This document shows positions 15,623 to 22,350 of a stretch of 26,467 bases of DNA, in pieces. Every line of letters begins with the position of its first letter. The first letter of the stretch is position 1. This DNA comes from CAZUZD01 sp964624465. Lineage in GTDB: Bacteria; Planctomycetota; Planctomycetia; Isosphaerales; Isosphaeraceae. The notes under the pieces are model-generated. The model did not search any database. It saw only the letters and a program-made list of their open reading frames with translations, and was not told where the DNA came from. A program made the position numbers and the translations under genes. The DNA lies in assembly GCA_964624465.1 (NCBI GenBank), contig CAZUZD010000046.1, positions 1-26,467 of the forward strand. Reading direction: 5' to 3'.

Positions 15623-15765
15623 CCCGTAGGTTGGATGAGCGGAGCGAAATCCGACGGCCTGGGGCACGGGACGGCTCGGGACCCGCCGCCGGAGCCGGTT
15701 CGGCTGGCCGACAGGCGAGCGCCTCCGAGACCGTCGGATTTCGCTCCGCTCATCCAACCTACGGG
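15623..15765. repeat. 35-bp perfect inverted repeat (dispersed palindromic element C)
   Basis: Arms 15623-15657 and 15731-15765 are exact reverse complements over 35 bases, separated by 73 bases with no ORF of note. The arm runs CCCGTAGGTTGGATGAGCGG and continues GAGCGAAATCCGACGG. This resembles a class of dispersed repeats with the text GGTTGGATGAGCGGAGC seen in many bacterial genomes (recalled, not checked). Its end bases CCCGTAGG equal those of element B at 1725. There is no transposase inside, so it would be a non-autonomous element if mobile. The rest of the 15551-15855 gap contains only the marR promoter. Confidence 0.9.
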
Positions 15766-15785
15766 GCCGTCGGCGGGAAAATCGC

Positions 15786-15814
15786 TTGACGCGAAATTGG
15801 ATGGCGCATAAACT
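15786..15814 (+). promoter_or_regulatory. marR promoter with possible operator
   Basis: TTGACG (15786-15791), 17 bases, TAAACT (15809-15814): 5/6 and 4/6 matches at ideal spacing, the best sigma70-type promoter in the window, 41 bases before ATG 15856. An inverted repeat CGAAAT-N18-ATTTCG (15792-15797 and 15816-15821) straddles the spacer and -10, a suitable place for autorepression by the MarR protein. The operator is inference. Confidence 0.6.
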
Positions 15815-15855
15815 GATTTCGGGTCGAGGATCAAGCGGACGAGGAGGGCGGGGCG

Positions 15856-16341
15856 ATGTCGGGTGGTCGGTTGCAGCGGGAGCTCAAGAAGCGGCGGCCG
15901 TTCGAGCGGCCGGAGCCGGAGGCGATCCTGTCGATCGCCCGCACGGCGGACCGATTCGGCCTGTGCTGCGCCCGGCTGTTCCGCGCGTACGGGCTCACGG
16001 CGTCGCAGTACAACGTGCTGCGGATCCTCCGCGGCGAGGGCCGGCCGCTGCCGATCCTCGAGGTCGCCGAGCGCATGGTCGCCGCCGTGCCCGGCATCAC
16101 CGGGCTGGTCGACCGCCTCGAAGGCCTGGGCCTGATCGCCCGCGAGCGCTCGACCGAGGACCGCCGGGTCGTCTACGTGGCGATCACCCCCGCCGGCCTG
16201 GAGCGGCTGGCGCAGATCGACGGGCCCGAGCAGGAGCTGCACCGCCGCCTGATCGGGCACCTCAGCCCCGACGAGCTCCGCGAGCTGATCCGCCTGCTCG
16301 ACAAGGCCCGCGCGCCCCTCGAGGACGCCGGCGCCCCGTGA
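15856..16341 (+). CDS. MarR family transcriptional regulator
   Basis: A 161-residue winged-helix regulator. The MarR fold is visible from about residue 24: dimerisation helix LSIARTADRFGLCCARLFRAY, then GLTASQYNVLRILRGEGRPL, the recognition helix region VAAVPGITGLVDRLEGLGL, and the wing ERSTEDRRVVYVAITPAG (shown in pieces). Two adjacent Cys (37-38) in the first helix could be redox sensors, as in thiol-based MarR members; this is inference. ATG 15856 is preceded by GAGGAGGGCGGGGCG. It is followed on the same strand by pirin, DoxX and WrbA genes, a frequent partner set in quinone or electrophile stress. Likely autorepressor and repressor of the downstream genes. Confidence 0.93.
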   Translation: MSGGRLQRELKKRRPFERPEPEAILSIARTADRFGLCCARLFRAYGLTASQYNVLRILRGEGRPLPILEVAERMVAAVPGITGLVDRLEGLGLIARERSTEDRRVVYVAITPAGLERLAQIDGPEQELHRRLIGHLSPDELRELIRLLDKARAPLEDAGAP

Positions 16342-16356
16342 GCCGGCCGTTTTTTT
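16327..16356 (+). terminator. Weak terminator overlapping the marR stop codon
   Basis: GCCGGC (16327-16332) and GCCGGC (16342-16347) can pair across a 9-base loop, followed by CG and seven T (16350-16356). This suggests partial termination between marR and the pirin gene. Confidence 0.5.
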
Positions 16357-16365
16357 CGGCAGATG

Positions 16366-16379
16366 GTTGATTCGTCAAC
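16366..16379 (+). promoter_or_regulatory. Palindrome GTTGA-TTCG-TCAAC in the marR-pirin gap
   Basis: A perfect 5-bp inverted repeat around TTCG, 34 bases before the pirin ATG. It could be an operator half-site pair for the MarR protein or a UUCG-capped RNA hairpin. TTGATT inside it could also serve as a -35, but no good -10 follows. Confidence 0.3.
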
Positions 16380-16412
16380 AGTTCTTGTGTCAGGTGAAGG
16401 GAGGGCCGAGCG

Positions 16413-17111
16413 ATGATCCGGGTGCGGCGGTCGGGGGAGCGTGGGCATTTCGACCACGGCTGGCTGGACACGTTCCACACGTTCTCGTTCGGGCACTACG
16501 TGGACCGGGCGCAGATGGGGTTCCGGGCGCTGCGGGTGATCAACGAGGACCGGGTGGCGCCGGGGCAGGGGTTCGGGACGCACGGGCATGCGGACATGGA
16601 GATCGTGACCTACGTGCTCTCGGGCGCACTGACGCACCGCGACAGCCTGGGCTCGGGGGCGGCCCTGCGCCCCGGCGAGCTGCAGCACATGACGGCCGGC
16701 ACCGGCATCACGCACAGCGAGTTCAACGACTCGCCGACCGAGCCGGTGCATCTGTACCAGATCTGGCTCCGCCCCGAGCGCCCGGGGCTGGAGCCCTCGT
16801 ACGACCAGCGCGCGTTCCCCGAGGCCGAGCGCCACAACCGGCTGCGGCCGGTGGCCACGCCCGACGGCCGCGACGGGGCGCTCCGGATCCGCCAGGATGC
16901 CGCGCTCTACCTGGCGACGCTCGACCCCGGCTGCGAGGTCACGCACGCCCCGGCCCCCGGCCGCCACGCCTGGCTCCAGGTGCTCCGGGGCGCCGTGAGC
17001 CTCAACGGCGAGCCGCTGATGGCCGGCGACGGCGCGGCCGTGAGCGACGAGTCCCTGCTGACGATCCGGGCGGATGGTCCGTCCGAGATCCTGCTCTTCG
17101 ACCTGGCCTGA
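16413..17111 (+). CDS. Pirin family protein (quercetinase-like bicupin)
   Basis: A 232-residue bicupin. The N-terminal cupin has the metal ligands of the family: H57 and H59 in GTHGHADMEIVTY, H101 and E103 in GITHSEFNDS. The opening WLDTFHTFSFGHYVD is also diagnostic. Characterised relatives such as E. coli YhhW and human pirin bind Fe or another divalent metal and can dioxygenate quercetin; the physiological substrate is generally unknown. The cytoplasmic location is expected, with no signal peptide. ATG 16413-16415 has GGAGGG-type bases upstream (GAAGGGAGGGCCGAGCG). It lies 71 bases after marR and 31 bases before the DoxX gene, consistent with one stress-response unit. Confidence 0.95.
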   Translation: MIRVRRSGERGHFDHGWLDTFHTFSFGHYVDRAQMGFRALRVINEDRVAPGQGFGTHGHADMEIVTYVLSGALTHRDSLGSGAALRPGELQHMTAGTGITHSEFNDSPTEPVHLYQIWLRPERPGLEPSYDQRAFPEAERHNRLRPVATPDGRDGALRIRQDAALYLATLDPGCEVTHAPAPGRHAWLQVLRGAVSLNGEPLMAGDGAAVSDESLLTIRADGPSEILLFDLA

Positions 17112-17142
17112 ACCGGGCCGCGAACCCAGGGGAACCGAACCG

Positions 17143-17583
17143 ATGCCTGCCACGCTGCAAGGGGTGCTCGCCGTGCTCGGCCGCACCCTGCTGAGCGCCA
17201 TCTTCCTGCTCTCGGCGCTGGGCAACAAGATCCCGAACTACCGGGCCGTCGCCGAGGTGATGGGCGGCGAGGGGGTCCCGGCGCCCCAGGTGCTGCTGGC
17301 CGGGGCGATCGCGTTTTTGATCGTCGGGGGCCTGTCGCTGATCCTGGGGTTCCACGCCCGCATCGGCGCCACGCTGCTGCTGATCTTCCTGGTGCTGGCG
17401 ACCTACTACTTCCACGACTTCTGGACCGTCGCCGACCCGAAGGCGCAGCAGGAGCAGAGCATCCAGTTCTTCAAGAACCTGGCGCTGATGGGCGCCATGA
17501 TCCTGGTCATCGCCAACGGCGTCGGGCCCTGGAGCCTCGACGCCAGGCGGGCTCGGGCCGCGACGCCGGCCGCCGGGCTCTGA
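17143..17583 (+). CDS. DoxX family membrane protein
   Basis: A 146-residue integral membrane protein with four predicted helices (about residues 8-24, 48-67, 70-90 and 110-130). Family features are GRTLLSAIFLLSALGNKIPN at the start, AGAIAFLIVGGLSLILGFHA in the middle and TYYFHDFWTV. DoxX proteins are of varied or unclear function; several take part in thiol or quinone redox stress at the membrane. ATG 17143-17145 with AGGGGA nine bases upstream, 31 bases after the pirin stop. WrbA follows after 104 bases. The context (MarR, pirin, WrbA) suggests a role in handling quinones or reactive electrophiles. Confidence 0.92.
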   Translation: MPATLQGVLAVLGRTLLSAIFLLSALGNKIPNYRAVAEVMGGEGVPAPQVLLAGAIAFLIVGGLSLILGFHARIGATLLLIFLVLATYYFHDFWTVADPKAQQEQSIQFFKNLALMGAMILVIANGVGPWSLDARRARAATPAAGL

Positions 17584-17687
17584 CCCGCGCCGCGGCGCCG
17601 GGGCCAATCCCCGGGGGGCGGGCTCCCGGCCCGCCCGCCGGTTCACTCCACACACGCTCACGCCACTCACCACGCGGAGGCCGATTC

Positions 17688-18320
17688 ATGAAGATCCAGG
17701 TCGTGTTCTACAGCATGTACAGTCACGTCTATCAGATGGCCGAGGCGATCGCCGAGGGCGCCCGCGGGGTCGAGGGGGCCGAGGTGTCCCTGTTCCAGGT
17801 GCCCGAGCTGGTGCCCGAGGCGGCCCTGGAGAAGAGCGGCGCGGCGGCGGCGCGGGCGAGCTTCGCGCACGTGCCGATCATCGAGCCCGAGCAGCTCGCC
17901 GAGGCCGACGCGATCATTTTTGGTACCCCCACCCGGTTCGGGAACATGGCCGCGCAGATGCGCCAGTTCCTCGACCGCACGACCAGCCTCTGGCTCCGCG
18001 GGGCCCTGATCGGCAAGGTCGGCAGCGTCTTCGCCAGCACGGCCAGCCAGCACGGCGGCCAGGAGACGACCATCACCAGCTTCCACACCACCCTGCTGCA
18101 CCACGGCATGATCCTCGTCGGCGTGCCATACTCCGAGCCGAGGCTCGTGCAGATGGCCGAGATCAGCGGCGGCACCCCCTACGGCGCCACCACCCTGGCC
18201 GGCGCCGACGGCAAGCGCCAGCCCAGCGCCATCGAGCTCGACATCGCCCGGTTCCAGGGCCGCCACGTCGCCGCGATCACCCGCCGCCTCGTCACCCGCC
18301 GCCTCGTCACCCCCCGCTGA
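17688..18320 (+). CDS. wrbA: NAD(P)H:quinone oxidoreductase, WrbA type
   Basis: A 210-residue flavodoxin-like FMN enzyme that reduces quinones by two electrons, avoiding semiquinone radicals. Family motifs: YSMYSHVYQMAEAIAEGA (phosphate-binding loop, from residue 8), FGTPTRFGNMAAQMRQFLD, FASTASQHGGQETTI and LLHHGMILVGVPYS. The strong site GGAGG sits seven bases before ATG 17688. The last residues RRLVTRRLVTPR come from a tandem 15-base duplication (18281-18295 and 18296-18310), an in-frame lengthening of the C-terminus not expected to touch the fold. It is the last gene of the MarR-pirin-DoxX-WrbA run. Confidence 0.96.
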   Translation: MKIQVVFYSMYSHVYQMAEAIAEGARGVEGAEVSLFQVPELVPEAALEKSGAAAARASFAHVPIIEPEQLAEADAIIFGTPTRFGNMAAQMRQFLDRTTSLWLRGALIGKVGSVFASTASQHGGQETTITSFHTTLLHHGMILVGVPYSEPRLVQMAEISGGTPYGATTLAGADGKRQPSAIELDIARFQGRHVAAITRRLVTRRLVTPR

Positions 18321-18394
18321 GCCCCGCCCGGGCCGCGCCCACCCATCGCCGTCCGTTAATTCCCACAAAACCAGTGGGGATGATGAAAATTGCC

Positions 18395-18424
18395 TTGACG
18401 GGGGTGGTGGGCGGGGCCGATGAT
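18395..18424 (+). promoter_or_regulatory. Promoter of the 110-aa hypothetical gene
   Basis: TTGACG (18395-18400), 18 bases, GATGAT (18419-18424; 4/6 match), ending 42 bases before ATG 18467. A small CCCAC/GTGGG hairpin lies just upstream (18363-18378). Confidence 0.38.
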
Positions 18425-18466
18425 GATCGTCGACAGCGGCCCGAGTGGCGTGAGGAGGAGGCGAGG

Positions 18467-18799
18467 ATGAAACCGTTCCTGGCGGCCGGCGACGTGCTGA
18501 TCAACCCGGCCTTGCTGGCCTTTGCGCTGGTGGAGACGGACTCGGAGGGGCCCCGGGTGCACCTGGGGTTCAGCGGCGCGGGCGGGGCGATGCGCGAGCT
18601 GCGGCTGGGGGGCCTGGAGGCCCGCTCGGTGATCCGATGGCTCCGCAGCCACGCCGAGTTCCTCGACGCCGGCCCCGCGCCGCTGCGCGCCCCCGAGCCG
18701 CACCGGCCCGTCCTGGCCGACCGCCCGCCGGCCCCGCCCCTCGTCCCGACCCCCACCCCCGGCCGCTCGCGACAGGGCGGCTTCGCCTGTTGCCCCTGA
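18467..18799 (+). CDS. Small hypothetical protein (110 aa)
   Basis: Not a family I can name. The first 70 residues look folded: MKPFLAAGDVLINPALLAFA, then VHLGFSGAGGAMRELRLGG and EARSVIRWLRSHAEFLD. This has the feel of a small beta-rich domain plus helix. The last 40 residues are proline-rich and disordered, ending GGFACCP with a vicinal Cys pair, which could bind a metal or be a modification or oxidation site (speculation). No signal peptide or membrane helix. The strong purine run GAGGAGGAGGCGAGG precedes ATG 18467, which is why I prefer it to the upstream in-frame ATG at 18374. It has its own promoter and stands alone between wrbA and the convergent monooxygenase gene. Confidence 0.75.
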   Translation: MKPFLAAGDVLINPALLAFALVETDSEGPRVHLGFSGAGGAMRELRLGGLEARSVIRWLRSHAEFLDAGPAPLRAPEPHRPVLADRPPAPPLVPTPTPGRSRQGGFACCP

Positions 18800-18937
18800 T
18801 CGATCTCGCCTCCGGGGCGTCAGCGGCCCCGGTCCCTGTCGGCATGACCCGAGCGCAGCGTGGCCACGCCGACGATTCGGGGGCCTCCGAACGCCGGGCC
18901 CGTAAGACTGGAGACCCGGGCACATCGATTCGTCGGG

Positions 18938-19018
18938 GGGGTGCGCGGGGGGTCGGCCGCCCGGGCGGGGGGGGGGGCCGCGGGCGCGCCCCGCCGCAGG
19001 GCGGGTGGGGGGGGGGGG
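18938..19018 (+). other. Poly-G tracts, G-quadruplex-prone
   Basis: The 301-base gap 18800-19100 between convergent genes contains at least five G-runs of six or more, including 11 G at 18967-18977 and 12 G at 19007-19018. The plus strand could form G-quadruplexes. Homopolymers this long are also error-prone, so exact lengths are uncertain. No gene is visible in the gap. Confidence 0.7.
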
Positions 19019-19100
19019 CCACCCGGGGCGGCGGGGGACGCTCCGCTGATCCGCCCGACACGGAGGCCCATCCGCCGCGGCGCCCGGGTCCCGCCGGGGG

Positions 19101-20696
19101 TCACTTGGCGGAGCGGCGCTTCTCGACCTTGCGGCGGAAGTTCTTGTAGCGCTGCTGCTCGAAGATGCTGTACAGGTCGTCGCGGACGCCGGGCCTGGTC
19201 AGGTCCTGGCCCTTCTTGACGACGGCGATGTAGCCGACGCACATCTCGTTCTCGACCTTGTGCCCGACCTTCACATCCTTGGGCGGATGGTTGGGGTTGC
19301 GGGCGTGGTCGGAGTTGTCGAAGTGGCCGATGACCTTGACGATCGTGCCCTTGGGCAGGGTCACCGGCTCCTCGAAGAAGTACATGCTCTGCCAGGCGGG
19401 GTCCCAGTCGGGGATCGAGATCAGGTCGCGCTCGGTGTTGTCGGGCAGGGTGGCGGTGATCCGCATCGAGCGCCCGAGGTTGTGCATGTGGGGGGCGACG
19501 GCGTAGGCCTCGACGTCGACGGGCACGAACCAGGTGCCGCGGACCTCGACGTCCTTCTCGCCGGCGGGCAGGCGGAACTCGTAGTTCGAGGCGTCGTTCC
19601 AGTGCAGCGACTGCCGGATCGGCGCCTTGTGGAAGTACAGGCCGATGCGGGTGCGGTCGGTCTCGGGCTTGCCGCTGGGGTGGTAGTGGATCTGGAGCAC
19701 GACGTCGGCGCCCCGGGGGATGATCAGGCCCACGCCCTCGGGCAGGTGGGTGGGGCGACTGCCGGTGTTCCAGAACCCCAGCTCGCCGTAGACCTCGACG
19801 CCGGGGCCGGCGAACGAGGTGTAGCCCAGGCCGGGGTCGGCCGCGTCGAGCTGGCGGGCGGCGCCCTTGGTGTCGAGGAACGTGCTGATGTGGTGCACGA
19901 CCTTGTGGTTGCCCGGCAGGAACTCGATGGCGCCGACGGCGACCTCGGAGGCCAGGCTGGTCGGGATCACGAAGCAGCGGTAGAGGTCGGGCCCGGTCGC
20001 CGGCACGGTGAACGGCTCGCTGGCCTCGAGCACCAGGTCGGGCGTGCCGAGCCGCCAGCCGTCGGGGTGGACCTGCGGCATGGGCGCGGCCGTGGCGGCG
20101 GCGGCGGGCACGCCCTCGGGCGCCCCGGCATCGGCCCAGGCCCGCAGGGTGGCGATCTGCTCGGGGGTGAGCGAGCGGTCGTGCTGGAGCCGGGGCCCGA
20201 CACCGGGCGCGGGCTTCCAGGGCGGCATCTGCCGCTCCTCGGTGACCGTGGCGATGTCACCGGCCCGCTTGCGGGCCTGCTCGTACGTCTCGAGCGCGAA
20301 CGGACCGACCTCACCGGGGCGGTGGCACTCGCGGCACTTCGCCTGCAGGATCCCGCTCACGGCGCCATGATAGGTGGGGGGCGGCGTCGGCGCCGCGACC
20401 CGGTCTGCCGGGCCGGCGGCCACCGGATTGGCGGCCCGGCCGGGGGCCTGCGCCCGGGCCGGGGGGACCGGGATGGGCGTCACGACCACGGGCTTCCGGC
20501 TCGCGACGCGCGGCGGCTTCGGGCCGCGATCGGCCTGGGCCAGCGCGGCCGGCGTGCCGGCCGCCAGCAGCGTCAGGACCACGGCGAGGAGCCGGGCCAC
20601 ATGCCCCGAGCGGGGGCCCCGGGCGCCCGTCCCCCGGAGTCGGGGCGCGGGCACGGGCGGGGGGAGGACGATCGGGATGGCGCGGCGATGCCTCAT
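19101..20696 (-). CDS. Cytochrome c / copper type II monooxygenase-like fusion
   Basis: A 531-residue exported protein with a long basic n-region, a hydrophobic core (LLAVVLTLLAAGTPAALAQA, about 36-55) and a Pro/Ala linker. A c-type haem site CRECH is at 121-125, with MPPW (157-160) offering a Met ligand. From about residue 215 it reads like the copper type II ascorbate-dependent monooxygenases (PHM/DBM fold): HHI at 268-270, HYH at 337-339, HMH at 403-405 and NEMC at 483-486 match the known spacing style of the two copper sites. It should act outside the cytoplasm; its substrate is unknown. The start ATG 20694-20696 has GAGGA nine bases upstream; a later GTG (V33) would give a shorter, more normal signal peptide. 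Monocistronic. Confidence 0.88.
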   Translation of the reverse strand: MRHRRAIPIVLPPPVPAPRLRGTGARGPRSGHVARLLAVVLTLLAAGTPAALAQADRGPKPPRVASRKPVVVTPIPVPPARAQAPGRAANPVAAGPADRVAAPTPPPTYHGAVSGILQAKCRECHRPGEVGPFALETYEQARKRAGDIATVTEERQMPPWKPAPGVGPRLQHDRSLTPEQIATLRAWADAGAPEGVPAAAATAAPMPQVHPDGWRLGTPDLVLEASEPFTVPATGPDLYRCFVIPTSLASEVAVGAIEFLPGNHKVVHHISTFLDTKGAARQLDAADPGLGYTSFAGPGVEVYGELGFWNTGSRPTHLPEGVGLIIPRGADVVLQIHYHPSGKPETDRTRIGLYFHKAPIRQSLHWNDASNYEFRLPAGEKDVEVRGTWFVPVDVEAYAVAPHMHNLGRSMRITATLPDNTERDLISIPDWDPAWQSMYFFEEPVTLPKGTIVKVIGHFDNSDHARNPNHPPKDVKVGHKVENEMCVGYIAVVKKGQDLTRPGVRDDLYSIFEQQRYKNFRRKVEKRRSAK

Positions 20697-21397
20697 GCCG
20701 GCGGATCCTCAAGTGCGACACGGCCCGAGGGGGGGACTGGGGTCGTGACCCGGTGCGCCGCGGAGCCTGCGGGCGAGCCAGGGCCGGTGCCAACAGAGCC
20801 TTCCAGGAGCGTGGGCCGCAATCCCGAGGGCCGGAGGCGCGAGCACCGGGGCACGGCGCGGGCGCACGGCGATCAGGGTTGCGGAGGGCACGCGACGCGA
20901 CCGCGCTACGGATGCAGCGGGGGTCGCGCCTGGGAGGGCCGACACCGCAATCCATTCAAGGCGGAATCCGGTCAGTTCGGTTCGTAAGAGCGGAGTGCAG
21001 AGGGCGGGAGGATCCGCCATGCCGGAGCGAGGGCGTCGGGAGGGTCGAGCGACCGCGAGAAACCTGGCCCCTCGCAAGGAGGGAGCCGGGGGGGCGGGAC
21101 GACCTTGCCGGACGCTGGCCCAGGAAGGGCCTGGAGGGGCAAGAGACGTCGAACTGTAGCAACGCCCGGGGGGCTCTACAAGGGTCGGTTCCGAAAACCG
21201 TCAAAGTTCAACAAACTCCAGCGGTGTTTGTGCGACACCGCGGGCACGTCTGCCGCCAGCTCGAATCGGAACCAGGAGGAGCGGCCGGCCCCCGGGACAC
21301 CGCGCGGAATGCGACGGGGCCGGGCGACCGGGGCCCCGGCTGGGGCACCGCGATCGCCCGGCCCCGTGGAGCTGGGCGGGCGGGCGGCCGGGGCCGC
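20697..21397. other. 701-base region without a recognisable gene
   Basis: Open frames here (for example 20709-21077 on the minus strand) have Arg/Ala/Pro-dominated composition and no plausible domain, so I treat them as chance. A 7-bp hairpin GCGGTGT/ACACCGC lies at 21221-21241 and a shorter one at 21185-21200. A possible minus-strand promoter, TTGACG-18-TGTAGA (21199-21204 and 21175-21180), could serve the monooxygenase gene with a leader near 480 bases. The stretch 21165-21245 is less GC-rich than its surroundings. No tRNA or riboswitch is recognised. Confidence 0.5.
21314..21367 (-). terminator. 14-bp hairpin after the glycine-rich protein gene
   Basis: Arms ACGGGGCCGGGCGA (21314-21327) and its exact complement (21354-21367), with a further CCGGGGCCCCGG palindrome inside the loop, lie just past the stop at 21398 on the minus strand. 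Likely transcript end, again without a T-run. Confidence 0.5.
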
Positions 21398-22210
21398 TCA
21401 GCGATTCGGGTTGGCGTTGGGCGCGGGGGCGTCGGCCGGGGCGGCGGCGGCGTCGACCGGGGGCGTGCTCAAGTGGTCGAGGCTGCGGTCGAAGCCGTTG
21501 AGGAACGCCAGCAGCTGGGCGCGGCCCTTGATGTCGCGGCGGTTGCCGAGCAGGTCGAGCGCCGGCTGGCCGTAGGCCCGCAGCGCCTTGCGGGCGTTGA
21601 CCAGGTCATAGACGCTGACCTGGCCCGACGACCGGAACGCGCCGGCGGCCTTGCTGACGGCGGCGTCGACCGCCTGCCGGCGGGTGCCGTGGGCGCCGCC
21701 GCTGGGGGCGCTCTCGGGCCAGAGGACCTCGCCGTTGGCGCTCACGAACTGGCCGATTGGCGCCGGCGGGTCGTTGGTGTCGCGGGCCAGCTCGTACGAC
21801 TTGCGGTTCTGGTTGGCGACATTGTACTTCTCCTGCGCCAGCTCCATCGAGAGCCGCTGGTTCTGCAGCGCCGTGTTGTACGCCTGCTGCTCCATCAGGT
21901 TGGCCGACTGGAAGGCCTGCGTGGAGAAGGCGTTCATGGCGTTGTAGCGCGCGTTGTTCATCATGAACGTCTGGTCGCGGAGCAGCGCCGCGTCGTAGAC
22001 GGTCATGCCACCGGGCATGCCGCCTCCGAACTCGCCCCAGCCGCCGCCCCAGCCGCCGCCGCCGTAGCCCCCGAAGCCGCCGCCATAGCCGCCGAAGCCG
22101 TAGCCATAGCCCCAGCCCTGGGCCTGGGCCCGGGGGCCGCCGGCCAGGGCCAGCCCCAGCGTGATCGTGGCCAGGGTCGCGAGGCGGCGAAGCGGTGTGG
22201 ACCGGATCAT
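21398..22210 (-). CDS. Secreted glycine-rich protein with helical domain
   Basis: A 270-residue exported protein of unknown function. The signal peptide is MIRSTPLRRLATLATITLGL...RAQA (1-30). Residues 31-68 form a Gly/Tyr/Trp-rich stretch (GYGFGGYGGGFGGYGGGG) of low complexity. Residues 75-145 are Asn/Gln/Ala-rich and helical, probably coiled coil (NNARYNAMNAFSTQAF, MEQQAYNTALQNQRL). The C-terminal part (QVSVYDLVNARKALRAYGQP, LLAFLNGFDRSLDHL) is helical, then a Pro/Ala tail. It may be a cell-surface or matrix structural protein; that is a guess from composition. ATG 22208-22210 has GGAGGG nine bases upstream, better than the ATG 18 bases earlier in frame. The STAS gene ends 140 bases upstream on the same strand. 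Confidence 0.82.
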   Translation of the reverse strand: MIRSTPLRRLATLATITLGLALAGGPRAQAQGWGYGYGFGGYGGGFGGYGGGGWGGGWGEFGGGMPGGMTVYDAALLRDQTFMMNNARYNAMNAFSTQAFQSANLMEQQAYNTALQNQRLSMELAQEKYNVANQNRKSYELARDTNDPPAPIGQFVSANGEVLWPESAPSGGAHGTRRQAVDAAVSKAAGAFRSSGQVSVYDLVNARKALRAYGQPALDLLGNRRDIKGRAQLLAFLNGFDRSLDHLSTPPVDAAAAPADAPAPNANPNR

Positions 22211-22350
22211 GGGACGTGTCCCTCCCAGCATGGCGACGGGGCGCAGGGTGTCGGAGTGGATGGAGTGGTGGGGCCGGGGGCCCCGATCGCGCGGTTCCGT
22301 TCGGTGTCGATCGGCTCGGCCGCGTGACACCCGGCAAGGCTTGCAGTGGT

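Noticed and set aside
13682..15757. An N-terminally extended 691-aa version of the TlpA-like protein
   Set aside because: The extension runs through the divergent YkvA gene and the inverted repeat; the signal peptide and ribosome site mark the start at 14767.
21241..21290. A tRNA T-arm-like string near CTCGAATCGG
   Set aside because: No matching acceptor, D or anticodon arm can be built around it.
20753..22327. A 524-aa plus-strand ORF through the gene-free region
   Set aside because: Its second half is antisense to the glycine-rich protein and its first half has random high-GC composition.
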